Positions 48,262 through 60,400 of a stretch of DNA of 64,000 nt are shown here, piece by piece. The notes under the pieces are model-generated. The model was given only the letters and a program-made list of their open reading frames with translations. It searched no databases and was not told the origin of the DNA. Origin of the DNA: Todiramphus chloris collaris (lineage: Eukaryota; Chordata; Aves; Coraciiformes; Alcedinidae); the NCBI GenBank assembly GCA_025345505.1, contig JANVCC010000130.1, forward strand, positions 7,086,745 through 7,150,744, written 5' to 3'. Numbering within the stretch: position 1 is the first letter of the stretch; each line of letters opens with the position of its first letter. The translations under genes and the position numbers were made by a program.

Positions 48262-50324
48262 TCAGTGGGACATGCTTTGTTTCAGTTCCATTATAATTCC
48301 TTTAAATATTTATTACTGGAATGTAAATTCTGATGAAAACTGAGGTCTTTGCTTTGGAAAAAAACAGACCTTCACCTACCACGGCTGTTGTTGCTCAGTG
48401 GAATATCCAAGTCCCTTTTGGAGAAACAAAAGGATTCGGTTATATAAACAAATCACTGTATTGGATTATAAAAGTGGGGGGAAAAAAAAAAATGAGAGAA
48501 CAAAACCCTTCTGACTGCTAGTTGAACTACACCATGGCTATGTGTGAACTGAAGTTCTGCAGATCTAGCAAGAAGCGGGAGCAATATTAAAATGAATTGG
48601 TTACAAATAGTGGAAATAGTCCAGGAAGCACATTTAGAATATGCAGCCCTAAGGATGGCTTTGTTTTCAGATTGATTTGTCTTTATTTTGAATGTAAAAC
48701 ATTAATAAGCTTCTTAAGGAGATTGGAGGTGGAAGAAAACATTGGCTGATCACCTTAAAGGCCAGGAAAATAAAAAAAGTTCTCAAGTTGCTTGATGAAA
48801 TAACAAGCTAAAATGAGTTTATGCTTCTTACATTGCTATGAAAGCTTTACTTCTTGATCATTTCCAGACACCAGAAGGTTATTAAAAATCCACAAAGGGA
48901 AAAGAAATTCTACATTTATATGAGCTTTAAAGTTTATTTTGGGACCTCAGCTTGTTACCAGTGTAACACGGAGTAAACCTGTAACATCAAAAGTGTTGCC
49001 CATCAAAAAGAGCGACCAAGGACCAGTCTAGTACTACCAACACTTGGAAAGGGATTTCTCACATAATCTTCAGGGTTACCCTTTCTTCTGGAGGGTCAAA
49101 ACTAGAGTAGGCTGGCGCAGATACTACCAGTGCTTAGGCTCAGGTATTTGTATCACTTTAAACCCCACTGTCATTTCAAGGATATAAATAGGCTTGGAAA
49201 AATCAGATTATTGGAAGGATTAAATTGGGATCAGTGTCAGTAATAATCTATTCCTTTGTGGTGACACCAACTGAAAGAGGGAAAGTTTGGGGGAGGGCAG
49301 TAATGCTGTACAACACTGCCTATGGGTTTGGGGACTATAAATGACAGGAAGCCCTCATGTGCTTGGTAGGCAAGCCGAGCATAAGGACACAGAAATCCTC
49401 CTTAGAAGTGTCCAAAGACTCTCTCAGTAAAGGCCAGTTACAGTGATAGTGTCAAAATATGCTAGTCATTCTAGTTTATTAAGTTAATAAAGTCTGTGTT
49501 CTGTGTTCCCATACTTCTAGCCCCACCACCCAGCTTGCTCAACGAGTCACAGAATCATGGAGGGATTTTTACTTTATTTCCTTTTTTTAAAAAATCACCT
49601 TGCCTGAATCTTCTCACTACAGTGTCACTCCTGTTATCTCCTAACTGGCCTGGAGAAAAGGCAGCACATGCCTGGCTGCCATTGCCTCTGGGGACTTCAG
49701 AGTGTCCCAGGCTAAGGAATGTAGTGTGGTCCCCAAGCACCAGCCGCTCCATCTCCAGCTCAGCTCATGGCACTGCAGTTCCCCCTCACTCAGCTGATCT
49801 GCGACTGAAATCCATGCAGGTGTTGCCTACATAAAGAACTGAGAAGCAGCTGGTCTAGGCTCTCTCTATATTGCCCCAAATACATTTCTACGAGTAAGAT
49901 GAAATTTATTCGGCTCTTTTGGATCTAGTGGTGACTTTAGTTTGGTGATAAATTGCCTGATGAATTTTCTTTCATCCAGAAACATGAGAGAGCAGAGTAC
50001 AGAAGGTACCTTGTGATGTTGAGCAAAGAAAGCATATTTAGACTTGTTTTCCATTTGGAAGAAAGCTAAAAGCTGGGTTTCAGTTTAGGAGCTCTGTATA
50101 TGAGATCCTGTTTCCCTGACAAGCCATTTTGTACTTCCTTCCTTGCCCCAGTTTCACCCGCCACCAGCTTTGCTGTTTAACGGGGTAGGACAGCCCTCTA
50201 GGAAAGGACTGGGAACCATCCTCTGTATCTGAGTCCAAGGGAGATTTGTCATTGGCTGCTGTTGGCTTTTGGGACATGCCATAAGGCCTATCCTTTTTTT
50301 CCAGTTTTTCCTTAATAAGAATGA

Positions 50325-50566
50325 AGAGACAGCAATATGTGCTTGCAGCCCAGAAAGTGAAATGTATCCTGGGCTGTATCAGAAGAAGCATGTCCAGCAA
50401 GTCAAGGCAGGTGATATTCCCCCTCTACTCTGCTCTGGTGAGACACCACCTGAAGTACTGTGACAGCTCTGGAGCCCTCAGCACAAGAAAGATGAACAGA
50501 GGAATACATCTCCTGTGAAGACAGGATGAGAGAGTTGGGGTTGTTCAGCCAGGAGAAGAGAAGGGC
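50325..50566 (+). mobile_element. CR1 LINE fragment, truncated at both ends
   Basis: Matches CR1 from the GTGCTTGCAGCCCAGAAAG region through CTGGGCTG, CTCTACTCTGCTCTGGTGAGAC and GAAGTACTG to GTTGGGGTTGTTCAGCC and GGAGAAGAGAAGG. It then stops. The last part of ORF2 and the ATTCTATGA tail are missing, and it has internal gaps relative to the 33.5 kb copy (for example after the ACAAGAAAGATG region). Loss of the 3' end shows that it was cut after insertion, so it is probably older than the 33.5 kb copy. Confidence 0.9.
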
Positions 50567-51908
50567 TTGAGCACATTTCAATAAATACACCTGACTATAA
50601 GCAAGGTAGTGGTGAGAAGAAAGGATGAAATGTTTTTTGACATAAATAACACTTCTAATAACTACCTCACTTATACTGCCTGATGACTAGAGCAAAAATA
50701 ACAGGGTAAGCAATTCCAAGCACTGTTGTCAGGTGCTTTCCCAAAAGTTTACTTTCACTCCATACTAACTGAATTATTTGAGTTTTTACTGTTGAAGGAA
50801 CAAAGGTTGATATTTGGATTTGTGCACTTATAGCTCTCTCTCCTCAGTGGCTCCCTCACAAAAGTTTGTGGCTCTTTTCACATTCCCTATGTGATTTTTT
50901 TTTCCCCCTAAACATGCATTTAAATTTCTTCCCCTATTTCTTTAGGCACAAAATGCAAACTTCTGCATCTACAAAAAAAGTGCAGGCGCTTTTCTTTTCC
51001 TTCTGTCTTTCAATCCTGCTTCTGCTTTCCCTTTTTACTTCTGCTCAGTTAATTAGTAATTTGTAATTACTTCCCTCTTTATTTACGCAGGCATGTATTT
51101 TCCCTGGGAAGATGCTGCCTGGTCCTTGGGAGTCAGCGTAATCTGACTCCCAGCCCTGCTTGTTCTCTGCAAACCTGCTGGCACCATGGGCCATCCCTCA
51201 GCAGTTGAGGGGTGGCAGGATCGCTGGGTGCTGGGTGCCCACTTGCCGTCCGCGTGACGCACCACAGCACCTGGCAGGGAAAAGCAGGAGGGGCACGAGC
51301 GACTCGCGAGGGCAAGGAAGGTGAAGGCGTCCCAGGATTCTTCCCTTCACCTCCCTCTGCTGCTGCTCTTCCGCTGGCGAAACCAAGCTGGCAGCAGTGG
51401 CACTACCTGCTTCAAAGGGCTCCTGCCAAGCATGTCCCTGCTATTTGTGTAATGGGAGGAAAGTCTGGAGTGAGCAGTGAAACATAAAGGAAAACTCTTA
51501 GCATAATTACTGATCCTTACATCTCTTCATTCCAGAAAATCTGAGGGTAAGCAGGAGATAAATCTCATTTCATGGCACTTTCTTTATTTATCCATTTTTA
51601 GCGTGTCCCAGGGTTGCTGTCCCACGAGCAGGGCTTACCAAGGGGTCTATCCCTTCATTCAGCATTTTGAAGTAATTTCCAACTTTCTCCTTGGACAGCA
51701 ATTAGAACCAATGGAGATGATAAAAAAGCAGAGGAGTAAATCTTCACAGATATTTCATTTCAGTTTCCTTCAATTCAATTCAATTTCCTACTTCTTTTTT
51801 AAAAATTTCAGATTTAAAAAAAAATTTTTTTGAAGCTGTGAAAAAATTTCCCCCTACTATCCCATAAGCAGGTAATAATATGAACAATATATGTTCATTT
51901 CTATATCT

Positions 51909-51971
51909 ACATTAAAGAAGTTTATAATGTTTATCCCATTTATTAATGGGATAAACATTAAAGAAGTTTAT
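51909..51971. repeat. 36-bp perfect palindrome flanked by overlapping 17-bp direct repeats
   Basis: The 16-base arms (51925-51940 and 51945-51960, TAATGTTTATCCCATT and its complement) are perfect around a 4-base TATT loop. The 17-mer ACATTAAAGAAGTTTAT occurs exactly at 51909-51925 and again at 51955-51971, overlapping the arms. GTTTATCCCA also recurs at 51966-51975. The pattern fits a template-switch event during replication more than a transposon. Confidence 0.85.
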
Positions 51972-54402
51972 CCCACTTAGGAACTAGTTGCTACTATGAC
52001 CTACATATTTTTTCATCTCAACTCCACTTTCTTGTGGCATCATTTTAATTTCTCTGTAGTTGTAGAAGGGGAGTCCCAGGCAGGTGTTTTGCTCAGAATC
52101 AGGCTGAGAGTGAGTCTCTGGACACAGCTATCAACCAAGTTGGATAAGGGCTCTAGTCTGAGCAGCAAAGTGTCTTTTTAGTACCAATAGCCAGAAGAAA
52201 TTCTTCACAATAATGCCAGCCAGGCTTCAGTAGCTCTCTGCTCACTTCTAGGCAGCTCCTGGTCCAAAGAATTCAAAGCTTTCCATGCTTTTTAATTGGG
52301 ACATCTTCTGTGACCATGCATAGGCTGGGAAGCGGCACCTGGTTTAATTTCAGCTCACTCAGTTGCTGCAGTTTGCTGGTTATTGGAAAACATCCTAGGG
52401 AAAACAATTCAGCAGCAGCTGTTGCACAGGCTACAGGCAAAGCAGACCCAGACTGCTAAGGGCTCTGCTTTCAGTGCTGCTGGTCACAGCATTGGTACCT
52501 TAGGTCACCTGCCGGTGTGAGAGCCAGGAGCACGATATGCTCCAAGATGGAGCCACCGGTGCCGAGGATCCTCCAGTCAAGCTCACAACGCAGAGTTGTT
52601 TCGTAGCAGAGACCAAAAGTCACGTTTTCTCACATGCCTCTCAAATATGAAAAGGAAAGGGAGGGGGAGGACAGAGAAAAGTCTTCGAGTCAAAGGGGCC
52701 AAGCACTAAGATGGTAAGAGCGGAGTCCGTGTTCAATAACATTTATGCTTATCTCCATATTGTACCTGGTGCCTTGGTACTGTAGCAACTTGAACCTCAT
52801 AAATACCAATGACAGATAGTAATTAGTACCCCATAAATACCATCAACAGATAATCTTGCTGCCAGGAAGCAAGAACAAGCTTTTCATACTCAAATGGCCA
52901 AGCAAGCTTGAAGGTGAAAATAACAAGGTGGAAAAAACCCCATTTGAAAACAAAGGTCTTCCTCTGGACTCAAACTTTTTAATGGAAATAAAGCCTAAAC
53001 CAGCAGCCTTATGCTAGCCGTAGGCTCCAAAATGCCCCAAGTCAATTTATATCTGTCTGATAAAAGGGTAGTTGATTGATTCATTACAGCCAAAGGCTCC
53101 GCTCCTAGGAATGCACGGTGCTTAATTTTTTTCTAGGATCCCTTTGATCTTTGCTGGAGGTGGAGCAGGCTCCAAATTATGAGGTATTTTTGGAATTATA
53201 TTGGGACCATTTCACAGAAAAGTCACCTTCAAGTCTCCAAGACTTTCTCTAGAGACACGGGGATGGTGGAAAGCTTCTGGCATGACATTTTTATCTGAGA
53301 GAAAAGGAATACAGCAGATCTTAAAAGAATTGTAATCCAATCACATTTGGACCAACATTAAGATCTGGAAGTAGGACCTCAAGTTTTCTACATACTAAAC
53401 TAAAAGCGTAACTTTCTGTCAGGGTATCCGGAAGCAAGAGCAGATTTACATATCTCTGTAGATCAGCTAGAGGAAGAAGACAGGCATCCTACACAAACCT
53501 AAAAAATTAGCCATCGGCACATGGGAGAAACTCACCTTTCAATTCAGTGCATTAAATTTCACAGCAGTATTTACTGCAGGTTAACAAAAAGCATAGGAGG
53601 TACAGCATCTGCTCCCTACCTTTCCTCCTCTACACAGAACCCTCCCTGTTGCCCCATGTATCTTAGAGCCCAAAGGGTTTTTCACCTTGCCCTGCCTGAC
53701 AATTTTTTCTGATGTTTGCTACCCTGATGTAGAACTCCTGCAGTCAGACCAGCGGCTCAGAGTCTGCCGGAGTTTGGGGAGGTCTTCTCATCACAGCTGG
53801 AGGTCAGAAGGACTGGAACCTGCAGTTCTGTATCTGACAAGCACTCCAGCAAAGCAAGTCACATAACGAGGGAAGCCCCTTCAGTGCAACTCTAATGACC
53901 ACCTCCATAACAACAGAGAAATGCAGAAGACTCCGCATTCACCCACTGTATTTACCTGAGCATTACAAAATATTAAATAGTGTATGTAGCAAAGCAAGAA
54001 CTTTCAGGTATTCTCTTTGGTATGCAGTTGTCAAGGGAAGAGCTGCACATCAAGTCTGTATCTGTGTTGAAACCTCCATTGACTTAATTAGAGTAAAATG
54101 CATGAAGTGTAGTCATTATAATCTGCTTTGCAGCGACACAAACATACATAAACCTTGTACACGTGACAGAAGTGTCCAGATTTTGCATCCAAGCTTTTTG
54201 TCAAGAAAAGCTGGGTTTGAGGGGGAAAGAGGGAGAGAGCAGAGAGGGAGGGAAGAAGGGAAGACCATAAGAATTGCTCAGCTGGTATTGCTGAAATGCA
54301 TGGAAACAGCCACTAAGTCTTCCGCTGCCTCCACCCTTCCCAGTAGTCTCATTATTGTAAATAATGTCGCACTTATTTGAAAACTCAGGTTTCAGAAGGC
54401 TG

Positions 54403-54455
54403 GCTGCGCCAGGGGCGCCAGCAGCGCAAGCGGCGCTGAGGAGCTCTGCGCCTAA
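54403..54455. promoter_or_regulatory. Small isolated CpG cluster
   Basis: About six CpG steps in roughly 50 bases (TGCGCC, GGCGCC, AGCGCA, GCGGCGC, TGCGCC) inside otherwise CpG-poor DNA. It is too small for a standard CpG island. A regulatory element or an alternative start region for a neighbouring gene would fit, but nothing beyond base composition supports it. Confidence 0.25.
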
Positions 54456-57400
54456 ATGCCAAACCCTGGCAATCCTGCCCCTTCGGTTTCATGGAACCTC
54501 TCTGTTTGCTTTCAGAGAGCAGCTTGAACTTCTGCCTTAAAGTAAAAGCATATCGTGGCAGATACTCTAATCACAATGTCTAAATATAATACAAGGGAAG
54601 ACAATTTAAGAGAGCTCAGCTACACTTTTTTTAAGCAACTGTCAGGAAACTGCCTCTGTGGCTTGCTGCTTTAGAGTAAGATTAAATGAATCAGTCTCAC
54701 CATTTGAATGCGTGGGAAGTCAGAGACAGCAAAGTGACAACTAAGGACGTTTTATTTATAATTGGGCCCTCCTCCTATAGCTATTTGCGCACAAGTCCTG
54801 CGCACTAAGTTCAAAAGTACCTGCCCTTTATGTAAAATTACTCACAAATGCTATGTGTAGTCAAGGTGGATGCTCACACTGGTCTGGCTGATTATAAAGT
54901 TCATGTAATTATTATTGAACTCCCTAGTGACATTTGGAAAAAAAAAAAATACAACTTATTACGTGGCAGCTTCAGAAGGCTCTGACTCCCCAGTCCTTCA
55001 GCCAGGAGTCTTTCACAACAAGGAAGAGCCTGAGCTGGGCACCCCTGCCAGGGACCTCATGGCATGGGGACCGGAGCACCACCTGAGCACCAGCTTTGCA
55101 GCCAAGGGAGGTCTGTGAGAGCTGTAGAGCGATGTGGAGGCAGCATCACTGGACTCTACTATTGGGGACTTTTGGTACTTAAGCTGCAGCTCTCTGCCCC
55201 TTGAGCTAAAACACCTCTGACTTTAACCCCGAGGTTTGGAAGTTTCCAAACCAAGAGTTACCAAAGACAGGTAAGAACATTGTAGCTGCAGCTGCAATCA
55301 CGAGCCTGAGAGAAATTCAGTAGTTTGTGGTACTATCTGATCAATGAGCCCAGCTGGAGCAGCATCACAATGAGAAATGGGTTTCTCAAAGGAAAAGAGT
55401 GGGTATCTCATCTCCACAACCTCAGGATGTGGCCCCAAAATTCTGAAGAGTCCTTCTGAGTGAGGATAGGCAATATCCACAAATCTGAGATAAAGTTACC
55501 AAGAGGAGGACCCAGAAATAGCTGAGTCCCTTAGAAGAAGAGCAGGACTGCATTTGTCCAGCTTCCATGTGGATAAGTCAATGCAGTTCAGATGACTTCA
55601 GTCCCTGAGCTTTCCTTCCTCCCCACTTCAGCAGGCTTGGCCTTTAGTCTGCAGCACCAGCCTGCACCCCTAACTGGGAAATATTATTAAAATGGCATTA
55701 AATATTAAGAGAGACAACACAGCATCTCTCACAGCGAGGGAGCTCCTGACACAGCAATGCTTTTCCTAATAAACTGCCTTGACAAACAGTTTACTTATAT
55801 TCTTATTTCAATTAGATGAACTACTCTGAAGCAGTAAGGATGAGTGTGGCTTGGTATTATTTTAAGTAGCAGTAAATATTTATTTGGTTCTCTCAGCATG
55901 GAAGTGGGTGGGTGGCAGGGTCTCAAGACAAGGCCTCATAAGTACAGTTCTTAAAGCCATAGTCACAGGCAGTGACTAAGCAGCAAGATATAACACTGTT
56001 ATGCGAAACCATCACCAATATCTTAGCTATTAATATTGGTACATCACTAACAGGGATGGACATCACGGCCATGTTTGGCTTTTATAGAGATCTGGGCTGG
56101 AAAAGGAGATGACCTCCATTAAACAGTTAAATAAATGTAAATATTACAAGGGTTTCCCATCTCTGGACAAGAGGTTCTCACCAAGCTCAGAGCTGTGTTG
56201 TGGCAGGCACTGCCTGTACCAAAAGTACTCCTTGGCCCACAGTACCTAAATGCACACACTCCCTGAGCATATCAGTGGTCTTGACCACCATGGGCTCAGA
56301 GCTCCAGGCTTCTGGCTGAATGAGGGAGCAGTGCAAAGGCAGGAGAAGAATTGCTTGAAGGTTCTGGGAAATTTAGTCTAAGCAAAGAAAATCTCCATCT
56401 CTGCTCTCTTGGAAACTTTGCCTGCAATTTCAAGTATTTTCTGTTGATAGTCATGGAAGTAAACACGCCTGCTTGTCTTTGAAACACTGCTAGTCTTCTG
56501 GCCATTTGGCGAGGGGGGATAAAAATGTTTAACTTAGGAAAAGCAGTTGCCTTCCAGAAAATCCCATGAGGCTTTCCACAGCACATGGATTGGAAGCCAT
56601 GGGATTCCTGTCAACACATCCATACTTATCCCTCAAGTATGGAAAATCAGCTTCAGCAAAGCACCACAGAAAGTTTTATTACTTTCAAGTCACCGAGTTT
56701 GTCTTATAAGACCTGACTAAAATTTTACTTCAGTCTGTATATTTTTTTCCTTATCATAACTTCCAGTATAATAAAACAATTAATATTGCTCTCCTGATAC
56801 CTTTCTATGAAAAGCTGTTTCAAAGGCTGAGAAGTAGAGGGAAGTCCCTTCCTTTTCTGCTGAAGCCACGCCTGAGATCAAATATAGCTGTTCTGTGCTG
56901 GGGAGGCCCACACATTGGGTCTGTAAGATGGAGAGTGGAGAATGGGATACATAAAGCTGAGCAGTGTGGTGGGGTACGTGAGAGGGCCAGGCAGCTGTTG
57001 CCCAGTGGGAATTTGGCTTGTAACTCATCCAGTGAGTGACTCCATAGAGTTTATAATGATAGGGTACTTCACCTATTGCCTCATCAAAAAGGCAACATGC
57101 TTTATGGAACAGAGCATCCCTTACACAATCCTCTACAGCACTTATACAGCGCTATGATCCCAGCCTGCCTCATATGTGACTTTTTTTGGTCCTACATGTT
57201 GACCTTTTAATCTGAACTAGTTTCCTTCTTTCCCTTTGACCAGTGTTCAGGAATGGATTTTAAATGGGCATTAAATCTAAAATTTCAGATCCAGAAGCAA
57301 AGTACTCGGAGTGCAAGGTGATTCCCCATGTTCACATTTGTACCCCTACAGAAGTGATGCAGAATCTGGAAAAGCTCATTTCAAAGGCTGGGTCAAATTG

Positions 57401-60400
57401 TCCTTCCTAGTGGCTGCATTTTGAGATTCATGTCTGTCCATGGACATCAGAGCATCATTGGTACTAGTAGAGCTGCACTGGTCAGTAGCAGCTGAGGCTC
57501 TGCCCATGGGGCCATGCTGATGCTGCTGGCCACCAAAAAGGATGGGTGTATTCTGGCGGAGAGTGTCCCTCCCTTGGGAATGGCACTTTGGGTAAGAGCG
57601 ACATAACTTTATTACACCCTGGGTTATTTTCAGCAGGATATAAGGACTGTGTTTAATCTTTGTTGTGTAGAATGTTTTTGGTTGTTCTTTATTTTTTTTT
57701 TTTCCCCTTGCTCTAAGCATATCTCTTAATACAGCTTTACCAGTGGAATAATTAACAAAGCCTGCATCACAAATGCGGTGCTCTCAGGAGCCAGGTACTG
57801 ATGTGCCCTTTCCCACTGCAGCAGAGGTAGGAAGGTTTATAGCGAGCTCTGGAAATCAGAAGTCTCCCAGGAATTTCTGAGCACAGAAAATGCACGACTA
57901 GGTGCTCTTGGCAATTTTCACCAGGAGGATTTCCTTCAGTGAATTTTTCCTCCTTCCAGCCAAGGACAAACCTCTGACACTAGCCCACATTATTGTTTGA
58001 AGACAGATTGAAATCTCGTGATTCTGACATCGTTTTATTTTTAATTTCCACACTGCAAATGTCAGGGGAAAAAATACCCTAAAAATTATACTTCAGAAAA
58101 GACTATAATTACTTCCAATTAAATCAAGGCCCTGGTTGTTTGAAAGACTTGACCACAGCTAGAATTTCATTATCTGATAAGCACTTTTTTTATATATTTC
58201 AAAGTTTCTGTTTTTATAATAAGAAGAAAAGGATCCGAGACCCTGACAACAATACCTGAGCTAACTGAAAAAGCTCAATGATGGGAAATTGTGTTTAACC
58301 CCTCAAATGGAGAGGCCACATCATTTTTAGGGCATTTATTTCAGCAATATTCCTGATGGGGAAGCGAGGTTCAGAACTGTGATCAGATGTAATGGTAGGC
58401 ATGGATGAGGTGACCCAGATCTCTGCCTTCCCCGGGGCACTAATCAGACTGTGTGCTTTCATCGCACCTTTTTTCCATCCATGGTACCTAAAGCATTTTA
58501 CCAACATCTGTCCTGTTTCTCATTGCCACACTCCTGTCTATATCAGGCTACATCTGTTGAAGCCACTGAAGTTATTTCAGCATCACCTGGTTTCATAGCG
58601 GGAATTAAGTCTCACCCCTCTGTATGTCTGCACCATAAATCCAATTTTTACCCCGTGGAAGAGGCGTTTGCATCACATGAGCCTCAGTGAGGATGCCATT
58701 GATGTTCAGACTGAGTAAAAATATCTGTGTTCTTATACAGCCTCACTTGCTGGTGCATGGGATAATTTTGCTGTAGGTTTTTGTGGTTTTATTTTGAACT
58801 TTAGCTATGACAGGGCCATGGTCCCCAACACCGCTCAAGTATGCAGCGTATTTTCCATATGCATTCAAAGATAAGGGCCTTTACTCAGAACATTAAAAAA
58901 ATAAGTAGTCATGGTCCCTGTCCAGTATGCTGACTGTTTTCTGATGTGCCTGGGAGTCAGTCTGTTATGACGAAGAGGGAGGTGCAAGCTGGAGGGAAGG
59001 GGCAGGGAGGCCTTCTGGAAAACATCTGCCTGTGAAAAAGGAGGGACAGGTGGTACTGAAAGGAGATAGTGACAGAGCATCATCAGGGCATAAAGACAGT
59101 GACACTGTAGCCCGTTTCCCTTAGCATCCCAGCTAGAAGCAAGCCTGAGTGTTTCAGTCACTAGCAGCAACCCAAAATCCCAGTCACAGAGGAGAGGATT
59201 TTCTCCAGGTGATGCCACAGAGGCAGCCTATAGTGAGTGTTTGCTAACGATTAGCAGAGACGTGCAGCTGGGAATGGGCATACCATAGCAGGCTGCCTGA
59301 GTGCCCACAACCTGCACACAGAGCAGACATTCCAGCTATCATGGAAAAATCCTCCCCCAAATATTCCACATCACAGTGGCTAGTCTTGGAGCTGATCGTA
59401 TTAAGAGGAAGGAAATTAAAAATTGCAATTGACTCACCAGTAAAAATATGTGAGTGTGCCCAGTGAATAAAGTAGATTCCCTCAGCACTTACCTAATAAT
59501 TTTGCTTTTAATTAAACTGTCCGTTCCCACACTGATTTACATTTAAAAAGAAAACATCTGTGTGTATTTCACTAGGAAACCTTCCCCTGGTGTTTACAGA
59601 AATATTTTGCTTTGCTCAATGCAAAAGATTTGGGGCCTGATTCTTGTTAACAACATGCTGCTTTCCAGCTCCTTCGTGAAGGCAGACAGGTTGTCACTGA
59701 AGGGGATGTGCTCAACCTTGTGTGCTTACAGCCTTTCTCCCCTCTTTTTTTGTTTGTTAGCTGTTCATTTTGTTTTTTAATGTACCTTACAGTCTTTTAT
59801 TAGTACACTTTTTAGGCTCAGGCTTTCTGAAGGAGAAAATTCAGTGCACGGACAATGAGCTGGGAAAACTGGGAGCCACAAACCCCTCAGCTTCCTTTGG
59901 GAGAAAGAGGAAAAATTTGCACCTCAGCACCACGCACCTCTGGCACTGCCTCTCGCATGCTCTTGGCAGAGCTGGAGCCCCGTGGAGGCAGCAGAGAAGA
60001 GCAGGAGATGCCACCATAGTGTTTCTAGCTCTGTGAGACCAAAGGGCAACTCGTGTCAATTCATGCAACCCCCCGAAAAGTGTGAATGTTTCACAACAAC
60101 TAGGTTGTAAAACTCACCTGCCTTCCTTCTTGCCCCTTGACTTCCAAAACCTGTGTTAATTTCCAAAAGACAAAGAACCCCAAACTCACTATTTCCAGCA
60201 AGAACCACTAACTCTTGCTACTTCCACTGCAGCTGAGTATATGCCTGAGTTGTTACCAGCAGCCCTGAGACCCACCGGTTAAACACCATGTGCCTTTCTG
60301 GAGGATTGAGTGACATGCCCAGGACCACCAAGATTTGCGTTTGTGGGGCAGAAATGAAAACGAACTCTGCTGAGTGCCAGCCCAGCACTGTAAAAAAGCC

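Larger units (their letters stand above)
42861..50319. other. Intergenic or upstream stretch, no gene seen
   Basis: AC- and A-rich sequence follows the island (42.88-42.93 kb). After that come a (CAAA)n tract at 44.59 kb and a GT-rich tract at 48.19 kb. A 68-codon plus frame at 46048-46254 is the most protein-like, but I could not assign it and see no splice sites. No HIPK2 or TBXAS1 coding sequence was recognised. Confidence 0.4.

Noticed and set aside
49545-49570. Sequence CACAGAATCATGGAGG resembling the reverse-complement CR1 tail
   Set aside because: The likeness lasts only about 16 bases and no CR1 body follows.
51200-51450. GC-richer patch with several open frames, considered as an exon
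   Set aside because: No splice-site pair frames a conserved-looking peptide and CpG density is only modest.
53895-54380. 161-codon plus-strand frame
   Set aside because: Runs through GA-rich low-complexity sequence and shows no recognisable domain.
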